Shown here: piece after piece, positions 55,363 to 63,983 of the stretch
Layout of the letters: every line of letters begins with the position of its first letter
Numbering within the stretch: the stretch's first letter is position 1
Assembly: GCA_045536425.1 (NCBI GenBank)
Contig: JAZSNN010000026.1
Span: 1-64,000 of the forward strand
Reading direction: 5' to 3'
DNA length: 64,000 bases
DNA from: UBA11540 sp045536425
GTDB lineage: Bacteria > Bacillota > Clostridia > Oscillospirales > Ruminococcaceae
Translations under genes and position numbers: made by a program
Notes under the pieces: model-generated
What the model saw: the letters and a program-made list of their open reading frames with translations, nothing else
Told to the model about the DNA's origin: nothing
Database searches by the model: none

Positions 55363-56805
55363 TGCTTTTTTGCCCCAGGTGCTTGGAGAGAGTGCTATAA
55401 TCAGCGGGAATATCTCCAGTCGTCCGAGAAGCATCGCAAAGGAAAGATCAATCTTTGCAATCGGGGAATAGGCGGAGTAGTTTGATATAGGTCCTACTCC
55501 TGCGAGACCGGGACCGATGTTGTTAAAACAAGCGGCGGAGGCGGTGATGTTTGTTTCAAGGTCAAACGGCTCGAAACAAAGGATGATAAACACCGCGACA
55601 AAGCAGAGAATGTAGATTGCAAAATAGTTGCTGACACCGCGAAGGGTGGAGTCCTCAACCTCTTTTCCCTCAAACTTAACACTCGAAACCGAGCGGGGAT
55701 GAAGCATATGCTTGAATTCTTTTTTAATAAGTTTGAAAAGGATTATAACACGGCTGATTTTAAGACCTCCTGCCGTAGACCCTGCACACGCACCCGAGAA
55801 CATTAACAGGAACAAAATTCCCTTTGAAAGACCGGGCCAGAGGTTAAAGTCCGTGGTAGCATAACCCGTAGTAGTGACGATGGACGAAACCTGAAAAGCA
55901 GACGTTCTGACGGCATCTGAAAAACCGTCGTAGAGAGGTAAAATATCAACGGTAATTATCGCGGTAGAAACAAGAATTATACCGAGATAGCACCACAATT
56001 CTCGGCTCTTCAGCGCAGTACCAATCTTGCCGAGAATGACGAGATAGAAAAGGTTGAAGTTTATGCCGAAAATCACCATAAACGCCATGATGACCCATTG
56101 TATATAGGGAGAATAACTCGCGATGCTGTCACCCCTGATACCGAAACCGCCCGTACCTGCAGTACCGAAAGCGTGAACGATACTATCAAAAACGGGCATA
56201 TTTCCGCACAGCAGGAAGATAATCTCAATGAACGTCAAGGCAATGTATATCAAATACAATATCTTTGCAGTGTCCTTGATTTTCGGCAACAGCTTTCCGA
56301 CAGTGGGACCCGGCACCTCCGCGCGCATAAGGTGAATTGAACGGTCGGAAACGTTTGGAATGATTGCCATAACGAAAACGAGAACTCCCATACCGCCGAC
56401 CCAGTGGGTGAAGCTTCGCCAGAACAAAAGTCCGTGGCTCATCGACTCAACATCGGAGAGAATCGAAGCACCGGTCGTCGTGAAACCGCTGACTGTTTCG
56501 AAGAATGCATCGATATAAGAGGGAATTTCACCGCTTATATAAAAGGGCAAAGCACCCACAAGACTCATCGCAATCCAAACGAGCGAAACGGTGACAAAAC
56601 CTTCTTTTGCGTAGATAACCTGATTTTTCGTTCTGCACAAAAGCATCAGCAAACCGCCCGAAACAAGCGCAATGCCGATAGTGATAAGAAACGCGGTCAG
56701 ACAGGACTCACTGTATATGGCAGAAACTATAAGCGGTAACACAAGCAGAACCGCCTCGGTCACCAGCATCTGTCCGATTGTAGAGAAAACCATTTTACGA
56801 TTCAT
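55360..56805 (-). CDS. trkH: TrkH-type potassium uptake protein
   Basis: A 481-residue membrane pore subunit. The first filter loop is TVSGFTTTGASILSDVE (TrkH signature), with FGTAGTGGFGIRGDS, SIVTTTGYATTD and a late SACFNNIGPGLAGVGP as the other filter repeats, and FSGACAGSTAGGLKISR as the Gly-rich segment. The ATG at 56805 follows AGAGGCG and is 10 bases after trkA. It is a second potassium system, distinct from ktrBA 4 kb upstream. Confidence 0.93.
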   Translation of the reverse strand: MNRKMVFSTIGQMLVTEAVLLVLPLIVSAIYSESCLTAFLITIGIALVSGGLLMLLCRTKNQVIYAKEGFVTVSLVWIAMSLVGALPFYISGEIPSYIDAFFETVSGFTTTGASILSDVESMSHGLLFWRSFTHWVGGMGVLVFVMAIIPNVSDRSIHLMRAEVPGPTVGKLLPKIKDTAKILYLIYIALTFIEIIFLLCGNMPVFDSIVHAFGTAGTGGFGIRGDSIASYSPYIQWVIMAFMVIFGINFNLFYLVILGKIGTALKSRELWCYLGIILVSTAIITVDILPLYDGFSDAVRTSAFQVSSIVTTTGYATTDFNLWPGLSKGILFLLMFSGACAGSTAGGLKISRVIILFKLIKKEFKHMLHPRSVSSVKFEGKEVEDSTLRGVSNYFAIYILCFVAVFIILCFEPFDLETNITASAACFNNIGPGLAGVGPISNYSAYSPIAKIDLSFAMLLGRLEIFPLIIALSPSTWGKKA

Positions 56806-56815
56806 ACTTTCGCCT

Positions 56816-58174
56816 CTACTCAATAATGTCGGACAAACTGTTAAGACGTTTGCCTTCGGCAATGATAACCACTCTGTCGTCGGGGAGAATGACGTCAAAG
56901 CCCGATGGGATAATGGCTTTTCTTCCGCGGATGATACCGCCGATAAGAACGCCTTTGCGGATTTTCATATCTTTGAGCGGAACGTTGAGAATACTGCAGT
57001 CGGGACGAACGATAAACTCCAGAGCCTCGACCTCGCTGTCCATCAGCTTGTAGAGAGTTTCCACCTCGCTGTCGAGCGAGTTTTGAAGTGCTCTTGCATA
57101 ACGCAGAACAACGTCGGAAACAATCTTTTTAGGTGAAATTATGGTATCGAGTCCAAGTCGCTCCGCCATCGGAGTAAACTCGTCGCGGTTGATTTTTGTG
57201 ATTACCTTCGGCACCTTCTGCTCGTGAGCAAAGTAAGAGATGAGAATGTTTTGTTCGTCGGTGCCCGTCAGCGAGATGAAAGCGTCCGCCGAGCCAAGAC
57301 CCTCTTCCAAGAGAAGCTCCTGCTGTGCGCCGTCACCCTGAATGATAACCGCCTCGGGAAGCACCTCGCACATCTTTTTGCAGCGCTCGTGGTTTTTTTC
57401 GATGATGGTAACCGAGTTTCCGCTGTTCAAAAGCATCTTGGTAAGGTAATATGCCGTGCGACTTGCGCCGAGAATCATAACCCGCTTTGCCTGCTTCTGT
57501 GTTTCGCCGAGCATCTTCAACAGTCTTGCGATTTCACTGCGGGTAGTGGTAACGCCGATTTTGTCGCCGCCCTTTAACACGAAGCTTCCGTCGGGGATAT
57601 AGACCTCGCCCTCGCGCTTGACTGCACAGATAAGGTAGTTTGCCTTGTATTTTTTCTTGAGCTCTGCAAGCGACATACCGTCGAGCTGGGAATCGGGCTT
57701 TAAAAGAAGCTCGACAAGTTCAAAGGTTCTGCGCGAGAAGGTGTCAACCTTGACCGCAGAGGGAACCTTCAGAAGATCATAAAGCTCCTGCGCCGCCAAA
57801 AGCTCGGGATTTATCGACATCGAGAGGTTTAGATGCTGTTTCAAGAAACCGAGGCTCGAGTCGTTGTATTCGGGGTTTCTGATACGCGCAATGGTGTGAC
57901 GCGCACCCATCTTCCTTGCGAGGAAGCAGGTGAGCATATTAAACTCATCCGAGCCCGTCGCCGCGATAACGAGGTTAGCCTTCTCGACACCTGCTTCGGA
58001 AAGGGTGTCGCAGTCGGTACCGTTTCCGCCAACGACCATAACGTCGTATATATTATTTATTTCGGTGGTAACAGCGGGGTCAACGTCCACAGCAGTCACG
58101 TTGTGACCCTCTGCCACAAGACTTGCAATAAGTGTAGTGCCAATCTTACCGCAGCCTACAACGATGATATTCAT
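56816..58174 (-). CDS. trkA: TrkA, NAD-binding regulator of the Trk potassium channel
   Basis: A 452-residue cytoplasmic protein with two tandem RCK units. The first N-domain is MNIIVVGCGKIGTTLIASLVAEGHNVTAVDVD. The second begins KRVMILGASRTAYYLTKMLLNSGNSVTIIEKNHERCKK at about residue 231, with the usual GASRTA variation of the nucleotide loop. Each is followed by a TrkA-C domain. This full-length TrkA architecture differs from the single-unit KtrA. It is the first gene of the trkA-trkH transcript. Confidence 0.94.
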   Translation of the reverse strand: MNIIVVGCGKIGTTLIASLVAEGHNVTAVDVDPAVTTEINNIYDVMVVGGNGTDCDTLSEAGVEKANLVIAATGSDEFNMLTCFLARKMGARHTIARIRNPEYNDSSLGFLKQHLNLSMSINPELLAAQELYDLLKVPSAVKVDTFSRRTFELVELLLKPDSQLDGMSLAELKKKYKANYLICAVKREGEVYIPDGSFVLKGGDKIGVTTTRSEIARLLKMLGETQKQAKRVMILGASRTAYYLTKMLLNSGNSVTIIEKNHERCKKMCEVLPEAVIIQGDGAQQELLLEEGLGSADAFISLTGTDEQNILISYFAHEQKVPKVITKINRDEFTPMAERLGLDTIISPKKIVSDVVLRYARALQNSLDSEVETLYKLMDSEVEALEFIVRPDCSILNVPLKDMKIRKGVLIGGIIRGRKAIIPSGFDVILPDDRVVIIAEGKRLNSLSDIIE

Positions 58175-58241
58175 ACAAACACTCCTTTATGGATGGATGT
58201 TTAGCCCATTGTACCACATTTATAATAAAAATTCAACAGGA

Positions 58242-58278
58242 CAAAAAACTCGCGCGTCTGAGTTTTCAGACGCGCGAG
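58242..58278 (-). terminator. Terminator of rpsT
   Basis: A 13-bp perfect stem CTCGCGCGTCTGA / TCAGACGCGCGAG; on the minus strand TTTTTTGTCC follows. Between it and rpsT two more small hairpins occur (around 58306-58318 and 58324-58342). Confidence 0.9.
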
Positions 58279-58366
58279 GTGTTATATTTTTTGTTTTGAT
58301 CAACGACTGCAGTCGTTTAATATCATCTTCTCGCAGAAGATGAGGAAATTGCCGTATCAAGCGTTA

Positions 58367-58630
58367 TCAAACAGAAGCTTTGTTGAGCTTGCAAGCAAGG
58401 CTTGACTTTTTTCTGGAAGCGCAGTTCTTGGAAAGAACTCCCTTAGCGGCAGCCTTGTCAATTGTCTTAACAGCGAGCTTTACAGCATCGTTCTTGTCTG
58501 CTGCGTTAGCCTCGATAGCTGCATCAGCCTTTTTGAGAACGGTCTTGAGATTTGTTTTTACAGCCTTGTTGCGCTCGTTCTTTGTAGCGTTAACAAGAAC
58601 TCTTTTCTTAGCTGATTTAATATTCGGCAC
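58367..58630 (-). CDS. rpsT: 30S ribosomal protein S20
   Basis: An 87-residue basic protein that binds 16S rRNA in the body of the small subunit. It begins PNIKSAKKRVLVNATKNERNKAVKTNLKTVLKKAD and ends in the Lys/Ala-rich KGVLSKNCASRKKSSLACKLNKA, as S20 does. The start is GTG at 58630, nine bases after AAGGAGG, which gives the conserved VPNIKSAKKR start. It is a single gene with its own promoter and terminator, as is common for rpsT. A small TGACG/CGTCA hairpin in the leader might relate to feedback. Confidence 0.96.
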   Translation of the reverse strand: MPNIKSAKKRVLVNATKNERNKAVKTNLKTVLKKADAAIEANAADKNDAVKLAVKTIDKAAAKGVLSKNCASRKKSSLACKLNKASV

Positions 58631-58687
58631 AGTCACACACCTCCTTGCTTTAATGCATAGATGACGCAAAACGTCACAGTACCACCT

Positions 58688-58716
58688 ATCATAACACTAA
58701 ATTTTGAAAAAATCAA
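58688..58716 (-). promoter_or_regulatory. Promoter of rpsT
   Basis: Minus-strand TTGATT (58711-58716) and TATGAT (58688-58693), 17-base spacer. Confidence 0.65.
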
Positions 58717-58808
58717 GTACTTTTTTAAATTCAGTGCAAATAGTTTTTTGTATGATAACAAAAGCTGTGCAGATAATACCTATTATATGGTGTTTGAGGG
58801 GTGATACG

Positions 58809-59234
58809 GTGCAAAGAATCAGCAAAAAGAGTGTTCTTTTGTGGAGAATCAGACTTTCTGTTGTCACAGTAGCAGTATCCGCGACAGCTTTTTTGCTTCT
58901 TCCCCAAAAACTCGCAACCTTTGTTTTTGCGATAGTGACGGCAGCGTTTTGCTTTTTCTTTTTCTTCTACTTTCCGAGGAAATACAAAAACGCCGCCTTT
59001 TTTCTCGAAAACGGACTGATTTGCATAAAAGGCGGGGTTATATATAAGGTGAAAAGATATATCGCGCCCGAAAATGTACAGTATATAACCTTCTTTGCCA
59101 CCCCTCTCGAACGGCTTATGGAAATCTACAGCGCGAGGATTCTTGCCTCGGGCGCGACGGGACAGATTCCCTGCCTTGACAAAGAGGGGAGAAAGGCACT
59201 TTTGAGGCTTGTCAGGAGAGAATATGAACTATAA
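58809..59234 (+). CDS. PH-domain (bPH2, YdbS-like) membrane protein
   Basis: A 141-residue protein with two membrane helices (about 12-50) and a bacterial PH domain (FFLENGLICIKGGVIYKVKRYIAPENVQYITFFATPLERLMEIYSARIL). The start is GTG at 58809 after GAGGGGTG; upstream in-frame ATG codons lack a ribosome site. It overlaps the longer PH-domain gene by 11 bases, the familiar ydbS-ydbT pairing. Family function is unsettled, but some members are tied to envelope or bacteriocin sensitivity. Confidence 0.85.
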   Translation: MQRISKKSVLLWRIRLSVVTVAVSATAFLLLPQKLATFVFAIVTAAFCFFFFFYFPRKYKNAAFFLENGLICIKGGVIYKVKRYIAPENVQYITFFATPLERLMEIYSARILASGATGQIPCLDKEGRKALLRLVRREYEL

Positions 59235-60624
59235 AACCACCCACCCCGCGCTGATATTCGAAGGAATCTACAAGCTCATATTCCTGCTTGTCATTCCGCT
59301 TGTGCGTGGATTTGTCGCAACGCTCGACGGTGGGCTCTATCGGTGGCTTCGCGGGGCGTGGGCAGACGTCGCGGTGCTTTTTGTGATACTCACGGTGGCG
59401 GTTTTGCGCTGGTGGCTGACACGCTATGCCTTCGACGGTAAAAACATAGCCTTTAGAGGCGGACTCTTTTTGTATACAGATAGACGGATACCGATAGAAA
59501 GGCTCACCTCCGTAAATTTCGAAGCACCTTGGTACTACCGCCCTTTTTCTGCGGTGAGGGTGCGGTTTGACACCCTTGCAAAAACGGGTCGCCACGCTGA
59601 TATAAGCCTTGTCCTTTCAAAAAGCGAAGTGCAAAGGATTCTCTCCGCGCTTTTCAGCGAAAAGGAAAATCCCCCAAAAGCCTATTCACCCAAGCTCAAA
59701 AACGTCGTGATAATCTCCGCCTTTGTGTCAAACTCGCTTGTCGGAGCGGGTCTTGTCCTCGCGTTTTTCGCAAGGGTAGGGGCGGTTTTGGAAAAGGATT
59801 TACTGGGAAATTTCAAACAGATTCTCACCCTTGATTCCCGCAGAATTGTCACCGCTGTGGCGATAATAATTGCTCTGGGTTGGGTCACCGCTTTTTGCAT
59901 AAATCTCGTTCGCTATACGCGCCTGACCCTTTCCAGAGACGAGGACACCCTTGTCATCCGTGGCGGAGCTGTTACCCACCGCACCGTGCTAGTCAGGGTG
60001 GATAGCATAGATTTTATAAATATGCAACAAGGACTTTTCACGCGGATTCTCGGACTTTACACCGTCTTTTGTCACAGCGCGGGTGTGGGGAAAAAGAGAG
60101 GGGATTTGACCGCCTTGACCCCCGCAGGCAACGGCGTGGAACTCGACAGGAAATTCAAAATGCTTTTCCCCGAATTTGAGCGGTCAAAAATCACCCTAAA
60201 GCCACCTAAAAAATCGCTTCTCCGCTTTGTTGCAGACCCGCTGTGGCTGTTAGCTCCCACCTTGATAGTGGCGATAATAGCGGATAAACTCAACCTAGAG
60301 GTAGTTTCTACCCTCGCATTTTTTGTCAGCATACCTGCAGTCTGGTGGCTTTTGGTAAGGGTTGCAGACCTCATCACCTCGGGAATAGGGGAAAACGAAG
60401 CCTCGCTGACCCTCAGATATTCAACCCTCTTCAAGCTGAACACCGTAATAATCCCCCGAAAAAAGATTGTAGCGGTAAAATTCAGACAAAGCCCCTTCCA
60501 ACGACTTGACAAAAGGTACGATATTTTTGTATATTCAAAAGGGGAGAGACCTCACCGCCACCGCATCAGAAACGTGGACGGAAAAACCGCAAAAAAGCTT
60601 TTGAGGATGAGAAAAGATGGCTAA
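59224..60624 (+). CDS. Multi-PH-domain (bPH2, YdbT-like) membrane protein
   Basis: A 466-residue protein with about six membrane helices interleaved with three bPH2 domains (TRYAFDGKNIAFRGGLFLYTDRRIPIERLTSVNFE; LSRDEDTLVIRGGAVTHRTVLVRVDSIDFINMQQGLF; YSTLFKLNTVIIPRKKIVAVKFRQSPFQR). The repeated pattern is diagnostic of YdbT-like proteins. The ATG at 59224 follows AGGAGAG. It overlaps both neighbours, so the three genes are translated as a unit. Confidence 0.87.
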   Translation: MNYKTTHPALIFEGIYKLIFLLVIPLVRGFVATLDGGLYRWLRGAWADVAVLFVILTVAVLRWWLTRYAFDGKNIAFRGGLFLYTDRRIPIERLTSVNFEAPWYYRPFSAVRVRFDTLAKTGRHADISLVLSKSEVQRILSALFSEKENPPKAYSPKLKNVVIISAFVSNSLVGAGLVLAFFARVGAVLEKDLLGNFKQILTLDSRRIVTAVAIIIALGWVTAFCINLVRYTRLTLSRDEDTLVIRGGAVTHRTVLVRVDSIDFINMQQGLFTRILGLYTVFCHSAGVGKKRGDLTALTPAGNGVELDRKFKMLFPEFERSKITLKPPKKSLLRFVADPLWLLAPTLIVAIIADKLNLEVVSTLAFFVSIPAVWWLLVRVADLITSGIGENEASLTLRYSTLFKLNTVIIPRKKIVAVKFRQSPFQRLDKRYDIFVYSKGERPHRHRIRNVDGKTAKKLLRMRKDG

Positions 60625-61597
60625 CAAGAAAAAGAAAAAGAAGCAGTCGCTTGTCAACTGGCGCTTTGTGATAATATCGTCGATAATTCTGTCTGTCGCG
60701 GCGATAATAACGATGGCAGATTTCCTTTCCCTTCCGTCGTTTGTGCCGACGTGGGATGAGGTTGGCGACACCCTCGAGGATATAAAGCAGGATATTGCCG
60801 ACAACTACGATATTCCCGAGCTTAAAAACGACAAGGAACTCAAAATACACTATATAAACGTCGGTCAGGGGGATTGTATCCTCATTCAGTACGACGGTAA
60901 AAACGCGCTGATAGATTCGGGCGATGCCGGTGCCGCAAAGAAGGTCATCACCTACCTCAACGAAGCCTCTGTGGCAGAGATTGACACCTTGGTAATAACC
61001 CACCCCGACGCCGACCATATCGGCTCGATGAGCAAAATCATCGACAACTACGACATCGGCTCGGTCTATATGCCGCCACTCGGAATCGACCTTGTTCCCA
61101 CCACAAACGCGTATATAAATATGCTCACCTCAATAGCGCAAAAGGGACTGAAAATCGAGCTCAAAGAGGCAGGCGACACCATAAAATTCGGCGATCTTAG
61201 GTTTAACTGCGTGGCACCCCAAGGCGACTTCGCATCCTTGAATAACAGCTCCATCGCCTTCAAGCTCGTATACGGCGAAACCTCGTTTTTGTTCACGGGA
61301 GATATGGAAAAAGAGTCGGAAAAATCCACAATGATAAAGCACTACGACGTGTCTGCCGATGTTTTGAAGGTTGCCCACCACGGAAGCGACAGCTCAACGA
61401 CAGAGGTGTTTTTGGAGGCGGTTTCTCCTAAGATAGCAGTAATCTCGGTAGGCAAAGATAATAGATACAAGCATCCTGACGAAAGCGTTTTACAGGCTCT
61501 GAACGAAAAAGGTGTCAAGGTTTACCGCACCGATCTCGAGGGAGATATAGTGATAATCTCCGACGGCAAACAGCTCGACGTAACAACCCAAAAATAA
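60617..61597 (+). CDS. ComEC-like metallo-beta-lactamase-fold hydrolase, membrane-anchored
   Basis: A 326-residue protein with one N-terminal membrane helix (about 15-36) after a Lys-rich tail. Its MBL domain resembles the ComEC C-terminal domain: IHYINVGQGDCILIQYDGKNALIDSGD, VITHPDADHIGSMSKII (HxDADH), FLFTGDME and VLKVAHHGSDSSTTEVFL. It lacks the competence membrane domain of ComEC, so it is a stand-alone extracytoplasmic hydrolase, possibly a nuclease or phosphoesterase. It overlaps the YdbT-like gene by eight bases. Confidence 0.85.
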   Translation: MANKKKKKKQSLVNWRFVIISSIILSVAAIITMADFLSLPSFVPTWDEVGDTLEDIKQDIADNYDIPELKNDKELKIHYINVGQGDCILIQYDGKNALIDSGDAGAAKKVITYLNEASVAEIDTLVITHPDADHIGSMSKIIDNYDIGSVYMPPLGIDLVPTTNAYINMLTSIAQKGLKIELKEAGDTIKFGDLRFNCVAPQGDFASLNNSSIAFKLVYGETSFLFTGDMEKESEKSTMIKHYDVSADVLKVAHHGSDSSTTEVFLEAVSPKIAVISVGKDNRYKHPDESVLQALNEKGVKVYRTDLEGDIVIISDGKQLDVTTQK

Positions 61598-61778
61598 CTG
61601 TTGATTTTCAACAAAACCCAAAACAAAAACAATGTGGGTTTAACACTAATTACAAAAAGCAGAATTAAAGGCAAAATTTTTAAAAGTTGTTCTTGTTTTT
61701 TTAACGAAAATAGTATAAAATAACAATGACCATTTAAAATGGGTAAATGTGGATAATAATTTTTGGAGGTATATCAAT

Positions 61779-62798
61779 ATGGCAGTAAAAGTTGCAATCA
61801 ACGGATTTGGCCGTATCGGCCGTCTCGCATTCAGACAGATGTTCGGTGCAGAGGGTTACGAGATCGTAGCAATCAACGACCTCACAAGCCCCAAGATGCT
61901 CGCTCATCTTCTCAAGTATGACACAGCACAGGGCCGTTACGACGGACACACTGTAGCAGCTGACGACGAGGCTGGCACAATCACAGTTGACGGAAAGACA
62001 CTCAAAATCTACGCTGAGAAGGACGCTGCAAACTGTCCTTGGGGCGAGCTTGGTGTTGATGTTGTTCTCGAGTGCACAGGTTTCTATTGCTCTACCGAGA
62101 AGTCCATGGCTCACATCAATGCAGGCGCTAAGAAGGTTGTTATCTCTGCTCCCGCAGGCAATGACCTCAAGACAATCGTTTATTCCGTAAACGAGAAGAA
62201 CCTCACAACAGAAGACAAGATCATCTCTGCTGCTTCTTGTACAACAAACTGCCTTGCTCCTATGGCTAAGGCGCTCAACGACTACGCTCCTATCCAGAGC
62301 GGTATCATGACAACCGTTCACGCATATACAGGCGACCAGATGATCCTCGACGGTCCTCACAGAAAGGGCGACCTCAGAAGAGCACGTGCTGGCGCACAGA
62401 ACATCGTTCCCAACTCCACAGGTGCTGCAAAGGCTATCGGCCTTGTTATCCCCGAGCTCAACGGCAAGCTCATCGGCTCTGCTCAGAGAGTTCCTACCTG
62501 CACAGGTTCTACAACAATCCTCGTTGCAGTAGTTAAGGGCAAGGACATCACAAAGGACGGCATCAACGCTGCTATGAAGGCTGCTGCTTCCGAGTCCTTC
62601 GGTTACAATGAGGATCAGATCGTTTCTTCTGACGTAATCGGCATCACCTACGGTTCTCTCTTCGATGCAACACAGACAATGGTTGCAAAGATCGACGACG
62701 ACACCTATCAGGTGCAGGTTGTTTCTTGGTACGATAACGAGAACTCCTACACAAGCCAGATGGTTAGAACCATTAAGTACTTCGCTGAACTCGCGTAA
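61779..62798 (+). CDS. gapA: Glyceraldehyde-3-phosphate dehydrogenase, type I
   Basis: A 339-residue glycolytic enzyme. It begins AVKVAINGFGRIGRLAFRQM and has the nucleophile motif SAASCTTNCLAPMAK, TTVHAYTGDQMILDGPHRKGDLRRARAGAQNIVP and WYDNENSYTSQMVRT at the end. The ATG at 61779 follows GGAGGT; an in-frame ATG 30 bases upstream is not needed. Codon use is strongly biased, indicating high expression. It has its own terminator; the upstream 180 bases are A/T-rich with a TATAAA-type -10 near 61716. Confidence 0.98.
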   Translation: MAVKVAINGFGRIGRLAFRQMFGAEGYEIVAINDLTSPKMLAHLLKYDTAQGRYDGHTVAADDEAGTITVDGKTLKIYAEKDAANCPWGELGVDVVLECTGFYCSTEKSMAHINAGAKKVVISAPAGNDLKTIVYSVNEKNLTTEDKIISAASCTTNCLAPMAKALNDYAPIQSGIMTTVHAYTGDQMILDGPHRKGDLRRARAGAQNIVPNSTGAAKAIGLVIPELNGKLIGSAQRVPTCTGSTTILVAVVKGKDITKDGINAAMKAAASESFGYNEDQIVSSDVIGITYGSLFDATQTMVAKIDDDTYQVQVVSWYDNENSYTSQMVRTIKYFAELA

Positions 62799-62816
62799 GT
62801 TTAGAAAAGTTAAATT

Positions 62817-62850
62817 AAAATCCCAACCTCGTTTGAGGTTGGGATTTTTT
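62817..62850. terminator. Terminator of gapA
   Basis: A 14-bp perfect stem AAAATCCCAACCTC / GAGGTTGGGATTTT with loop GTTT, followed by TTGTTT. It also faces the convergent GH5 gene. Confidence 0.92.
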
Positions 62851-62855
62851 GTTTA

Positions 62856-63983
62856 TTATTCCGCCACTAAAATATCAACTATCGTGTCGTTCCATTCGTA
62901 TTTTGCAAACAAACCGTTTTTTCTGTGCAAGCCGAAATTGCCGTCGTGATATGCCCACCAAGTGCAAGGAAGATTATGCTCTTTCAGAACATCTACAAGC
63001 GTTTGAATGTATAGTCCCTGATCTTCATAGGGAATAGTTTTCGGGTCGGTGTTAAATCCAAATTCGTTGAGTATGACGGGAATGCCGGTTTCTTTTTTGA
63101 AATCCGCCATAAATCCGAGCTCTTGTTTGAGTGCGGAGAGGATGTTTTCGTCGAGCTTTACAATGGTGCCCACGTTGTTCATCCAAGCCATATTTTGATG
63201 CGTAAAATCGAGAGTTGCATAGCAGTGAACCGCTACAATCACGTTGTCATAGTTCATCATCGGAGAGTTTCTGTAGGAGTTGTAGCTGTCTGCTTTGAGC
63301 GTCCACGGACCGTTCCAATCCGCAGTCGCAAAGCATATAGTGCGGTTTGGCGAAATCTCTCTGATGAAATTAGCCGTCAAGCATTGCATCAACGAAAGGG
63401 TTGTCATATCGAGATTTCCGCCATCTGTGGTGTGAGGCTCGTTGATAAGCTCAAAAATGAGCATATCATTGTGCTCGTAATTCTTGTATCGCTCGGCAAC
63501 GCCTTTCCATATCTTCATAAATAGGATGTCGTCGCCCTTGACGGTGTCGAGGTTGGGCCATCCGTGGAAATCGAGGAAAACCACAAGCCCTGCATCATTC
63601 GCCAACCTGATAGCCTCGTCAACGTCCTTCATCTTAGAATCGTTGAGGTTGCCGTCCTTGTCGGAAAAATTTCTGAAATCTACGGGTAGACGTATGTGGT
63701 CAAAGCCCTTTTCGACAACATCGGCATAGGTGCTCTCCTTGTACAGAAAATCAGTCTGACGGTAAGTGTATTCAAGTGCAGACATATTGATTCCGCGACG
63801 GATTTTTGTCAGATCGACCGCAAGGTCATATTCGCTTTTGACAACCTCGCTATCCTCGTTCGAAGCAGTATCAGCCGAAGAGGCCGAATCCTCACTGCTC
63901 GTAACCGTTGTTTGGTTGCCACAACCGACAAGGCAACAAGCAATCACTATACATATAACTGATACAATAACAAAAGCTTTCAA
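62856..63983 (-). CDS. GH5-family glucanase, probable lipoprotein
   Basis: A 375-residue secreted glycoside hydrolase. A signal peptide ends in a lipobox-like LVGCG (Cys22), followed by a Ser/Asp/Glu-rich linker (about 25-52). The (beta/alpha)8 domain has IRRGINMSALEYTYRQ, FDHIRLPVDFRNF, the acid/base motif FELINEPHT and the nucleophile motif VILNEFGFN, with an aromatic TWWAYHDGNFGL near the end. These fit endo-beta-glucanases and related mannanases or xyloglucanases of GH5. The start is TTG at 63983 after GGGGGTG. Exact polysaccharide is not determined. A partner in glucan use could be the GH94 phosphorylase 17 kb away. Confidence 0.88.
   Translation of the reverse strand: MKAFVIVSVICIVIACCLVGCGNQTTVTSSEDSASSADTASNEDSEVVKSEYDLAVDLTKIRRGINMSALEYTYRQTDFLYKESTYADVVEKGFDHIRLPVDFRNFSDKDGNLNDSKMKDVDEAIRLANDAGLVVFLDFHGWPNLDTVKGDDILFMKIWKGVAERYKNYEHNDMLIFELINEPHTTDGGNLDMTTLSLMQCLTANFIREISPNRTICFATADWNGPWTLKADSYNSYRNSPMMNYDNVIVAVHCYATLDFTHQNMAWMNNVGTIVKLDENILSALKQELGFMADFKKETGIPVILNEFGFNTDPKTIPYEDQGLYIQTLVDVLKEHNLPCTWWAYHDGNFGLHRKNGLFAKYEWNDTIVDILVAE

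Noticed and set aside
55254..55400. Possible 48-residue protein with Cys/His pairs after the candidate RNA (AGGGGA ribosome-like site)
   Set aside because: The frame runs through a strong plus-strand terminator at 55332-55362 and overlaps the end of trkH, so a complete mRNA is unlikely; conservation would be needed to revive it.
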